22,843 nt of DNA from Nanobdellota archaeon (lineage in GTDB: Archaea > Nanobdellota > Nanobdellia > SCGC-AAA011-G17 > ARS1403). Below the pieces are notes generated by a model that was given only the letters and a program-made list of their open reading frames with translations, searched no databases and was not told the DNA's origin. Location of the stretch: positions 1 through 22,843 of the forward strand of contig JAHJRB010000082.1 in NCBI GenBank assembly GCA_018831025.1, read 5' to 3'. Positions within the stretch are counted from its first letter, which is position 1, and every line of letters begins with the position of its first letter. Shown here one piece after another: positions 1 through 6,318 of this stretch. The translations under genes were made by a program, and so were the position numbers.

Positions 1-136
1 CCAACTCCAAAGGCTTGAAATCCCGTAGTCCCTACGGTATGGAAGAAAGAAAGAATAACAAATATATAAATGTTTCGCTTTCATCCCCCACCAAACTAAA
101 AGATTCTGGAAGGGGACTTCTTGCTCAAAGTAAGTT

Positions 137-167
137 AAAAAAAAGAAATCCCATGCGTTTTGGCATG
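137..167 (-). terminator. Stem-loop plus U-tract terminator
   Basis: Read on the minus strand, the stop codon of the 94-residue gene is followed after about 13 bases by a hairpin (CATGC, loop CAAAAC, GCATG; plus positions 152-167) and then GGATTTC and eight T (137-144). The hairpin followed by a run of U is a plausible transcription end for the minus-strand gene pair. Confidence 0.6.
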
Positions 168-180
168 AGATAAAACAGAA

Positions 181-465
181 TTATTCAGAAGATACTTTTT
201 CTACTAGATCACCTTTGAAATCATCCATTATATGATAATTCTCATTTGATGAATGAGTCACATATCTTCCAATACCATGAGCCATTAATCCTACTGCAAT
301 AGGGGCCAAAGTTTTTGCACATCCTTGCACACCACCATCCACAAAAGAATTAATACCATAGATCCCACTCATAAAACCTAAATACTCAAGCATTCCCCCA
401 AGGAAGGCATCACTGGTTTTATGTTTTAGTTCAGTAATTCTCTCCATTCGTTTTTCAGTTGTCAT
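181..465 (-). CDS. Hypothetical small protein, possibly membrane-associated (94 aa)
   Basis: The protein is not recognised. Residues 1-18 are charged, and about 20-66 are rich in Gly, Ala, Leu and Met and could form two short hydrophobic segments (around 20-40 and 50-66). The tail (about 67-94) is polar and acidic. A strong Shine-Dalgarno GGAGGG lies 6 bases before the ATG on the minus strand, supporting the start. The gene begins 23 bases after the stop of the 123-residue gene, so the two probably share a transcript that ends at the stem-loop at 137-167. No function can be assigned. Confidence that it is a real gene is moderate and rests on the ribosome site, operon spacing and terminator. 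Confidence 0.65.
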   Translation of the reverse strand: MTTEKRMERITELKHKTSDAFLGGMLEYLGFMSGIYGINSFVDGGVQGCAKTLAPIAVGLMAHGIGRYVTHSSNENYHIMDDFKGDLVEKVSSE

Positions 466-488
466 TCTCTTCCCTCCATAATTCTATC

Positions 489-860
489 CTATCTTCTTTG
501 GTCTGTTTCTGTAACCTTTGCATTGTAATCTGTACCAACTCCTCTGAAGGGTGGGGGGTAACCAACCTTTTCATCAACAGTCCCATCATTACCTTCATCT
601 ATAAGAACAGATCCACCATACCAACGGTCACCATATCTGAAATCAACTTCAGTTCTGTCATCATAAACAGAGATTCTAGGTTCTCTTGATTCAACCATTA
701 TTTCTTCAATATGTTTTTTTACTCTTGGATCTACTTCTGTTAAAGAAGCAGGTAACTCATTTTCAGTTAACATGCCTACACCTAATAAACTGCACATTGT
801 AGCAAAACCATAAGCTACAGGAGCTCTTCTCAATTCTTCTTTTATTTTATTTATTATCAT
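489..860 (-). CDS. Hypothetical protein with hydrophobic N-terminus and calcium-loop-like motif (123 aa)
   Basis: The protein is not recognised. After a short basic start, residues about 14-33 form a hydrophobic stretch that could be a signal anchor. The rest is polar. A segment at residues 88-96, DEGNDGTVD, resembles an Asp-rich calcium-binding loop, and it follows a Tyr/Trp/Gly-rich stretch (76-83) that could be beta structure. This suggests an exported or surface protein, but that is inference. A Shine-Dalgarno GGAG sits 7 bases before the ATG. A TATA-like box lies about 75 bases upstream inside a 41-base element that is repeated ahead of the 113-residue gene. It is first in a likely two-gene operon with the 94-residue gene downstream. 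Confidence 0.65.
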   Translation of the reverse strand: MIINKIKEELRRAPVAYGFATMCSLLGVGMLTENELPASLTEVDPRVKKHIEEIMVESREPRISVYDDRTEVDFRYGDRWYGGSVLIDEGNDGTVDEKVGYPPPFRGVGTDYNAKVTETDQRR

Positions 861-908
861 TATTTTTCTCCATCAACCTCTTCTTTTTTGAAAAGGTTTG
901 ATTATTTC

Positions 909-921
909 TTACTAGTAGTAA
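909..921. promoter_or_regulatory. Inverted repeat TTACTA-G-TAGTAA
   Basis: A perfect 6-base inverted repeat with a one-base spacer lies between the TATA-like sequence of the 123-residue gene (about 931-941, read on the minus strand) and its start. The position suits an operator or a leader element. No binding protein can be named from the sequence. Confidence 0.35.
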
Positions 922-932
922 CATAATTAGTA

Positions 933-973
933 TATATAAAATATCTTATAGTAAAATTTATTAAAAATGAACT
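933..973 (-). repeat. 41-base promoter repeat, copy 1
   Basis: This segment matches 1448-1488 at 34 of 41 positions by hand alignment without gaps. On the minus strand it holds a TATA-like TATTTTATATA and lies 72 bases before the start of the 123-residue gene. It appears to be a duplicated promoter or operator block. Confidence 0.55.
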
Positions 974-999
974 TTATTAGAAGTTTAGTTAATTTTCAT

Positions 1000-1037
1000 A
1001 AAAAAAGAAAAAGTATAGCACTATCTATATAGATAGT
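1000..1037 (-). terminator. Palindromic stem-loop plus U-tract terminator
   Basis: An 18-base perfect palindrome (1020-1037; arms ACTATCT and AGATAGT around ATAT) lies 21 bases past the stop of the 113-residue minus-strand gene. On that strand it is followed by a T-rich run (1000-1012). This is the same layout as the terminator at 137-167. A protein-binding palindrome is the alternative. Confidence 0.5.
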
Positions 1038-1058
1038 ACATATAATTAAAATAAAAAT

Positions 1059-1400
1059 TTAAAGTTTAAATGTTTCCAAATAACTTCCAATATGATCTAT
1101 TTCAGCTTGCATTGCTTGACCTTCTTGTTTTTTACCTACATGTATTTCTGTTATTAGATCTTTATAGTTAGTTGCTATAAATCTTTGAAGTCCTCTAACT
1201 CCTGTTTCTGAAACAGTTCCATCTGTTGCCAAAGGAACAGACCTACTAACAACACCCTCTAGATACTGAATACTATCATTTAACACACTTTCTTCAGTTA
1301 AATCCTGTCCTCTGTATCTATCCAATGTATTTTTATAGGCATCACTAACAAATTCGAGCAATCCATTAATAGCTTCTTGACTAAAACCGCTTGGTGGCAT
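1059..1400 (-). CDS. Hypothetical protein (113 aa)
   Basis: The protein is not recognised. It is polar and probably mostly helical, with no clear membrane segment or catalytic motif. A Shine-Dalgarno GGAGG lies 10 bases before the ATG on the minus strand. A TATA-like sequence inside a 6-base inverted repeat (1442-1463) lies about 50 bases upstream, in the second copy of the 41-base promoter repeat also found before the 123-residue gene. A palindrome with a U-tract follows the stop. It is divergent from the Lrp-type regulator at 1521, and the intergenic region carries operator-like dyads for both directions. Control by that regulator is a reasonable guess but not shown. Confidence 0.65.
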   Translation of the reverse strand: MPPSGFSQEAINGLLEFVSDAYKNTLDRYRGQDLTEESVLNDSIQYLEGVVSRSVPLATDGTVSETGVRGLQRFIATNYKDLITEIHVGKKQEGQAMQAEIDHIGSYLETFKL

Positions 1401-1441
1401 TTTATTTTATCCTCCATAAATTTATACTATTTAATCATCAT

Positions 1442-1463
1442 TAGGGTTATATAAAATACCCTA
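1442..1463 (-). promoter_or_regulatory. TATA-like box inside inverted repeat TAGGGT...ACCCTA
   Basis: The 6-base arms TAGGGT (1442-1447) and ACCCTA (1458-1463) are perfectly complementary and flank an AT core that reads as a TATA box on the minus strand. It lies upstream of the 113-residue gene and could be a promoter with a built-in operator. Confidence 0.45.
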
Positions 1464-1488
1464 CATTAAAGTTTAATAAAAACGAACT
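1448..1488 (-). repeat. 41-base promoter repeat, copy 2
   Basis: This is the second copy of the element at 933-973, with seven mismatches in 41. It lies 48 bases before the start of the 113-residue gene on the minus strand. Its other end runs into the operator-like dyad of the divergent lrp-type gene. Confidence 0.55.
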
Positions 1489-1507
1489 ATTTATATACTA
1501 TTAGTTC
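1484..1507 (+). promoter_or_regulatory. lrp-type gene promoter with dyad over the TATA box
   Basis: TTTATATA (1490-1497) is centred about 27 bases before the ATG at 1521, which fits a leaderless transcript. It is enclosed by a perfect 6-base inverted repeat, GAACTA (1484-1489) and TAGTTC (1502-1507). A protein bound to the dyad would block TBP, so autoregulation by the Lrp-type product is likely. Confidence 0.55.
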
Positions 1508-1520
1508 CATATACTAGAAT

Positions 1521-2498
1521 ATGATAAAATTAGATGCTTATGATAAGAAGATTATTGACATACTTCTAAATAATTCAAGAGAGCAATTAAGTTCAATTAG
1601 TAAAAAAGTTAGATTAAAAAGAGAGAATGTAGATTATAAAATTAGAAGATTAGTAAAAAGTAAATTAATAAAAGAATTTAACACAGAGTTTAATGAAGAA
1701 AAATTAGATATAAAACATCATACTATTTTTGTACAATTAGTAAATTTAAAAGAAAATAAAGAAAAAGAAATTTTAAATTATTTAAAAGATCACCCTTACA
1801 TAAGTTGGATAGGAGTTTTAGCTGGGAAATGGAGTTTAACCTTTGATATTTTCATTACCAAAAATACTAATTTAGGAAATATCCTAAAAGAAATAACATC
1901 CAATTTTGGAGATTACATAGATAATTATGTAGTTCTAAATTTAGAAGAGAGTGGTTATTATTCTAATAAGTATTTAGATCTTAAATCTAAAGAATTTAAT
2001 AAAATAATAAAAGAAGAAAAAGTAGAACTAGATGAAACAGATTACAAAATTCTTTCTTTATTAAATAAAAGCTCAAGAACCACTTATGTGGAAATATCAA
2101 AAGTAACTAAACTAACCCCTAATGGGATTAAAAAAAGAGTAAAAAATTTAGAACAAAATAAAATAATAAACAGTTATAACATAACTTTAAATTTCAAAGA
2201 ATTAGGATATGAATGGTATGGGATACAATTAAAATTATCTAAATTTAGTGAAGAAGTTGAAAAAAAATTAAAATCCTTTTTCAAGAATCACAAAAAAGTT
2301 TTATTTTACTATAGATACATTGGAGATTGGGATTATGATATTGGTATAATTGCTAAGAATTCTAATGAATTAAGAAATTTTATTAATGAATTAAGAACAA
2401 ACTTTCCAGAAGAAATTAAAATAAATGATGTATCTTTAATCTTAGAAGAAGTTACAGGATATAAACTACCTAAAGGGATATTTGAAAAGAATTTATAA
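1521..2498 (+). CDS. Tandem Lrp/AsnC-family transcription regulator
   Basis: This is a DNA-binding regulator made of two fused Lrp/AsnC units, 325 residues where a usual family member has about 150. Unit 1 has a winged helix-turn-helix at about 4-50 (opening LDAYDKKIIDILL) and an effector-type alpha/beta domain at about 65-145. Unit 2 repeats this at about 169-215 (opening LDETDYKILSLL) and 230-310. The repeated opening shows the internal duplication directly. Lrp proteins bind as dimers or higher assemblies and often sense amino acids, so the fusion may act as a built-in dimer with two different half-site specificities. It has a TATA-based leaderless promoter with an inverted repeat over the TATA. 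HEG1 and gatE follow on the same strand, so amino-acid-dependent control of the locus is possible but unproven. Confidence 0.88.
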   Translation: MIKLDAYDKKIIDILLNNSREQLSSISKKVRLKRENVDYKIRRLVKSKLIKEFNTEFNEEKLDIKHHTIFVQLVNLKENKEKEILNYLKDHPYISWIGVLAGKWSLTFDIFITKNTNLGNILKEITSNFGDYIDNYVVLNLEESGYYSNKYLDLKSKEFNKIIKEEKVELDETDYKILSLLNKSSRTTYVEISKVTKLTPNGIKKRVKNLEQNKIINSYNITLNFKELGYEWYGIQLKLSKFSEEVEKKLKSFFKNHKKVLFYYRYIGDWDYDIGIIAKNSNELRNFINELRTNFPEEIKINDVSLILEEVTGYKLPKGIFEKNL

Positions 2499-2499
2499 A
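2492..2499 (+). promoter_or_regulatory. TATA box of HEG1
   Basis: TTTATAAA overlaps the last codons and stop of the lrp-type gene. With the usual 26-base spacing it would start a transcript near 2522, leaving a leader of about 14 bases before the ATG at 2536. It shares GAATTTATAAA with the promoter of HEG2. Confidence 0.4.
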
Positions 2500-2535
2500 T
2501 ATTAAGGATTAATAAAATAATATAGAAACATTAAA

Positions 2536-4047
2536 ATGGAATTAGACAAAATAACAATGAAGAGAAGTCCATATCTAGTAGAGCCTTCAATAAACCCACA
2601 GCAAGCACTTAAGTATGCCATAGAAAAAGGTTTATTTGAATATTTTAAAATAGATAAAGAGTTAGTCGCAGATTATCTTAATTCAAAAAAAGAGATTCCA
2701 ATTTGGATAATAGAAACAGCTTGTAATATAAATAAAAATAACTTTCTGATTCCCATCAAGTATCAACATTTATGGTATTGCTTAAATGAAGTAAAAGTAA
2801 AAAGATTTCAGCCTAGTGGAAATATTTTTAACCCAAAAGTCTCATTTGTCCCAGTATACATAAGGAGCAACAAAAAAATTAGAAATTTAATAGACAAAGT
2901 AACATTATACGTTAAAAAAAATAGATTTGTAGAACTATCTGGATTTAAATTTAGAAAAGGAGGTATATTTTCACAGTGGCGCAATAGAACAATCCCCATA
3001 ACAGCAATTATGAAAGCGTGCCAAATAGCAGGAGAGAATTTTTTAGATTTAATTGATAATAGCATAATAGAAGGAGTTACGAATAAAAATGGAGCAATAA
3101 TTTTCAATAAAAGGAGGAATAAAGATCTAGAAACAATATTGTTTTGGATAAAAACTGAAGGACATGTACAAATATACTCTACACACATAAGTATAAGTCA
3201 AAAAGAACAATCTCAAGAAAAATTAAAAATATTATCAAAATTATTTCAAAATACATTTAAACTTAATAAAAAATCAGTAGTAATAAATTATAACAAAAGT
3301 TGGAAGGGTCATCAACTTTGTATTTCCTCTGCACCATTAAGACAAATACTTAATTTAATATACAAAATCCCATTAGGGTATAAAACAAACTGTAATGTAG
3401 ATGAAAAAATAGATTTTAATAAATATTCAAAAGAAGAAAAATTAAAAATCCTTTCTTCTTTCTGCGAAACAGAAGGTTCTTTCTACAATACCCTTTCTCA
3501 TGGTAAATTCATCTCACCAAGATTTGAATTCAAAATATATGATAGAATTTTAGCAAACAATTTTATACAATTACTAAAAACGCTAAATTATAATGGAATA
3601 AAAATGAAATACAATAAAAAAAATAAAATATTCTGTATCGGCATATATAATTTTAATAATTTCTTAAAATTATGTTTTGATCTCCAACCACACTTAAGCA
3701 AAGGAACTAACAAAAAAATTCTAAATATATTATCAACAAAAGATTTAATAGCAAGAGTTAAATTCAAGAGTGAAAATATTTCAGATTTAATAAAGGAAAT
3801 AAGAAATAAAACAAAATATAAAAGAGATTTTATAAAGAACATAAAAAAAGAATATCCCTTAAACCATAATAGTAAATACGCAGTTGATTGGATTAAAAAT
3901 GGAGCAGTTCCTTTATCGGCAATAATCTACAGTTGTAAGTTAAAAAACAAAAATATCTTTAATTATACTCCAAAGCACATAGCCATCCTATTAAAAGCAC
4001 AAAACTTACTTAACCAAGAAAAATTTGAGGTAATAAGAAATGCATGA
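2536..4047 (+). CDS. LAGLIDADG homing-endonuclease-like protein (HEG1), overlapping gatE
   Basis: This is a free-standing 503-residue protein with two LAGLIDADG-type helices: ILFWIKTEG (201-209) and LKILSSFCETEG (303-314). Each ends in the acidic residue expected to bind catalytic metal (E208, E313), so one chain can form the usual two-fold active site. Around the core are three copies of a short module of the form W/Y..(x)..I/V-P-I/L...I....C (about 47-70, 147-170, 450-474), possibly small DNA-binding units. Family members cut long DNA sites and spread by repair copying. It is neither an intein nor in a recognisable intron. Its stop overlaps the gatE ATG by 8 bases, and its last codons contain the gatE Shine-Dalgarno site. 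Function is inferred; both catalytic acids are kept, so it may be active. Confidence 0.8.
   Translation: MELDKITMKRSPYLVEPSINPQQALKYAIEKGLFEYFKIDKELVADYLNSKKEIPIWIIETACNINKNNFLIPIKYQHLWYCLNEVKVKRFQPSGNIFNPKVSFVPVYIRSNKKIRNLIDKVTLYVKKNRFVELSGFKFRKGGIFSQWRNRTIPITAIMKACQIAGENFLDLIDNSIIEGVTNKNGAIIFNKRRNKDLETILFWIKTEGHVQIYSTHISISQKEQSQEKLKILSKLFQNTFKLNKKSVVINYNKSWKGHQLCISSAPLRQILNLIYKIPLGYKTNCNVDEKIDFNKYSKEEKLKILSSFCETEGSFYNTLSHGKFISPRFEFKIYDRILANNFIQLLKTLNYNGIKMKYNKKNKIFCIGIYNFNNFLKLCFDLQPHLSKGTNKKILNILSTKDLIARVKFKSENISDLIKEIRNKTKYKRDFIKNIKKEYPLNHNSKYAVDWIKNGAVPLSAIIYSCKLKNKNIFNYTPKHIAILLKAQNLLNQEKFEVIRNA
4027..4031 (+). promoter_or_regulatory. Shine-Dalgarno site of gatE inside HEG1
   Basis: GAGGT lies 8 bases before the gatE ATG at 4040, within the coding sequence of HEG1. 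This supports the gatE start and means any HEG1 change here would alter gatE translation. Confidence 0.6.
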
Positions 4048-5461
4048 AACATTAAACTGGAAAAAATTAAATTTCCGTTGTGGAATCGAGATCCATTCCC
4101 AACTCTCCGGAACCAAGCTATTTTGTTCGTGCCCCGTTATAACCAATAAGAAAGAAGAACCAGATTTAATTATCAGAAGAAAATTAAGAGCTGTAGCAGG
4201 AGAATCTGGGAAAAAAGATATAGCAGCATTATATGAAGAAGCTAAAAAAAAGACTTTTGTTTATGAATTTTACCATGACTGCAATTGTCTTGTGGATGTT
4301 GATTCCGAGCCCCCTCATCAAATTAATCAAAAAGCTTTAGAAGGTGCATTACAAATAGCTTTATTATTAAAAGCAAAAATAGTTCCAAAAATAAAAGTTA
4401 TGCGCAAAATAATTTTAGATGGTAGTGTAGTTAGTGGTTTTCAACGTACTATGCTAATAGCAACTAATGGAAAAATAAAAACATCTAAAGGAGTTGTTAA
4501 AATAGAAAAGATACTCCTAGAAGAAGAAGCTGCTAAAAAAATATCAATAAACGACCATGAAGTAACTTATCGCTTAGACCGCATAGGAGTCCCTTTAATA
4601 GAAATAGCAACAGCACCAGATATAAAAAACCCAGAACATGTAAAAGAAACAGCATCAACTATAGGAATGATTTTAAAGTCTATAGATTTAAGCAAAAAAG
4701 GTTTAGGAACCATACGCCAAGATGTAAATGTTTCAATAAAAAATTCTCCAAGAATAGAAATAAAAGGATTTCAAGATTTAAAGTCTATACCAAAAATAAT
4801 TGAATATGAAGTTCGAAGGTTAATTAAAGATGCACCAAAAGAAGGAGAAGTAAGAAAAGCAGAACCTGATTTATCTACAACTTTCTTAAGACCTTTACCT
4901 GGAAATAATCGTTTTTATCCAGAAACAGACATAAGAGAAATAATAATAACAAAAGAATTATTATCAAAAATAAAGATCCCAGAATTGATAGAAGAAAAAA
5001 TATTAATCTTAGAAAAAAACTATAACTTGCCAAATGAAATAGCAAAAGAAATAATAAAAAATAAAATAAATATTAAACATTATATAACAAAATATCAAAG
5101 AGTTTCTCCATTATTAATAGCAGAAACATTGATAACAACACCAAAAGAAATACGCGCTAGATTCCATATCCTTCCAAAATTAACTCAAAAAGATTTTGAA
5201 TTTATATTTGAAAATTTAAACAAGCAATTAATACCAAAATCCTCAATTATAGAACTTTTAATTGAATTATCAAAAGGCAAAACCCCAAACTTAGAAAAAT
5301 ACAAATCTCTTCCAGATAAAGAAGTAGAAAAGATAATAGAAAAGATAATTGCAGAAAATAAAGATGCACCATTCAATGCCTTAATGGGGATAGCAATGTC
5401 TAAACTTAAAAATAAAATAGATGGTAAAAAAATAGCAGAGATAATAAAAAAATTCCAATGA
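4040..5461 (+). CDS. gatE: Glu-tRNA(Gln) amidotransferase subunit E, lacking the GAD insertion
   Basis: GatE activates Glu on Glu-tRNA(Gln) and, with the ammonia-producing GatD, makes Gln-tRNA(Gln) in archaea. Family hallmarks are RCGIEIH (13-19), the Cys pairs C29/C31 and C81/C83, EPPHQIN, a GFQRT motif, YRLDRIGVPLIEIATAPD, LGTIRQDVN and RPLPG..R.YPETD. The C-terminal third is the helical and tail domain that holds the tRNA. At 473 residues it is well short of the usual about 620. The gap falls just before RPLPG, where the AspRS-like GAD domain is normally inserted. The first codons are G+C-rich and many Arg codons are CGN, unlike its neighbours. It overlaps HEG1 upstream by 8 bases and the esterase downstream by ATGA. 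GatD is not in the window. Confidence 0.93.
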   Translation: MHETLNWKKLNFRCGIEIHSQLSGTKLFCSCPVITNKKEEPDLIIRRKLRAVAGESGKKDIAALYEEAKKKTFVYEFYHDCNCLVDVDSEPPHQINQKALEGALQIALLLKAKIVPKIKVMRKIILDGSVVSGFQRTMLIATNGKIKTSKGVVKIEKILLEEEAAKKISINDHEVTYRLDRIGVPLIEIATAPDIKNPEHVKETASTIGMILKSIDLSKKGLGTIRQDVNVSIKNSPRIEIKGFQDLKSIPKIIEYEVRRLIKDAPKEGEVRKAEPDLSTTFLRPLPGNNRFYPETDIREIIITKELLSKIKIPELIEEKILILEKNYNLPNEIAKEIIKNKINIKHYITKYQRVSPLLIAETLITTPKEIRARFHILPKLTQKDFEFIFENLNKQLIPKSSIIELLIELSKGKTPNLEKYKSLPDKEVEKIIEKIIAENKDAPFNALMGIAMSKLKNKIDGKKIAEIIKKFQ

Positions 5462-6318
5462 AAACAAAGAGAATATTAATAACAATAATTATAATTCTAC
5501 TACTTATTCATTTTTCAAGACAAATAAACGACTACGCTGTGGAGTTCATGGCAAATCAGCAGGAAAAAGATGAAAACGGATTAATCATCGGAGCTTATCC
5601 ATACAAAATGGACAGAAACCCAGATACAACAATTTTACTAGTGCATGGTTTTACTTCATCTCCAAAAGATTTCAAAGACATGGCATATTATTTATCTGAA
5701 AAAAACATTTCTGTTAATGCAATTTTACTCCCCGGTCATGGGACTACTCCAAAAGATCTAAAAAATATAAAATATCAATCCTGGACTTCAAAATTAAATA
5801 ATGAAATAGAAAAAATAAATTCAAAAAATAAATTCGTTTTAGGTTATTCTCTAGGAGGAACTTTAGCATTAGATTTAGCAGAAGATGAAGAATTGAACGG
5901 AATTATAACAATTAATGCTCCAATTTTTCTGGAAAAAAGTAGATACCTTCCTTTTGTTCCATTACTAAAGACGGTAGAAACCTATCACGTCGCACCCCCA
6001 GAATCAATTATAGTTGCAATAAATAAAGACAGGATTACTTACGGCGCTTTCCCGTTAAGTGCAATCTCAGAGTTATTAAATTTAGTAGAACAATTAAATC
6101 CAAATAGTGTAACAGAGCCTGCCTTAATAATTCAAACAAAAAATGATACAATAGTTAATCCAGAATCAGCTAATTATATCTACAACCATATCTCTTCAAA
6201 AGATAAAGAATTAATTTGGTTAACAGAATCTACCCATGAAAATCCCCATAAGCAGGAGCAAGAAGAAATCTTCGAAGAAATCTATAAATTTATACAAAAG
6301 AATTCTAAACTCTTATAG
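5458..6318 (+). CDS. Membrane-anchored alpha/beta-hydrolase, esterase/monoacylglycerol-lipase type
   Basis: This is a serine hydrolase of the carboxylesterase/monoacylglycerol-lipase group. Residues about 5-18 form a hydrophobic anchor after a basic MKTKR, so the enzyme probably faces outside the cell. Motifs follow family order: HGF oxyanion loop (63-65), PGHG (92-95), nucleophile elbow GYSLGG with S131, acid D230 in KNDTIV, and H260 in STHE. The length (286) is normal once the anchor is counted. The start overlaps the gatE stop as ATGA, so it is co-transcribed and probably translationally coupled. Its 3' end overlaps the convergent ubiB-like gene by 14 bases. The natural substrate is not known; short-chain or glycerol esters are typical for relatives. 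Confidence 0.85.
   Translation: MKTKRILITIIIILLLIHFSRQINDYAVEFMANQQEKDENGLIIGAYPYKMDRNPDTTILLVHGFTSSPKDFKDMAYYLSEKNISVNAILLPGHGTTPKDLKNIKYQSWTSKLNNEIEKINSKNKFVLGYSLGGTLALDLAEDEELNGIITINAPIFLEKSRYLPFVPLLKTVETYHVAPPESIIVAINKDRITYGAFPLSAISELLNLVEQLNPNSVTEPALIIQTKNDTIVNPESANYIYNHISSKDKELIWLTESTHENPHKQEQEEIFEEIYKFIQKNSKLL

Noticed and set aside
1..60. Possible 3' part of a tRNA or intron-bearing tRNA at the left edge (ACTCCAAAGG, then a CCGTAG/CTACGG hairpin at 23-37)
   Set aside because: The anticodon-like stretch has no matching stem, and the T-arm-like TTGAAATC lacks the invariant C; no acceptor end can be built. The 23-37 hairpin is real but unexplained.
459..689. Plus-strand open frame of 76 codons
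   Set aside because: It lies antisense across the 123-residue minus-strand gene, which has a Shine-Dalgarno site and a promoter, and its own protein shows no family features.
2536..4047. HEG1 as an intein or as part of a group I-type or archaeal intron
   Set aside because: No intein splice residues or extein halves flank it, gatE is complete downstream with its own start, and the protein has its own ATG.
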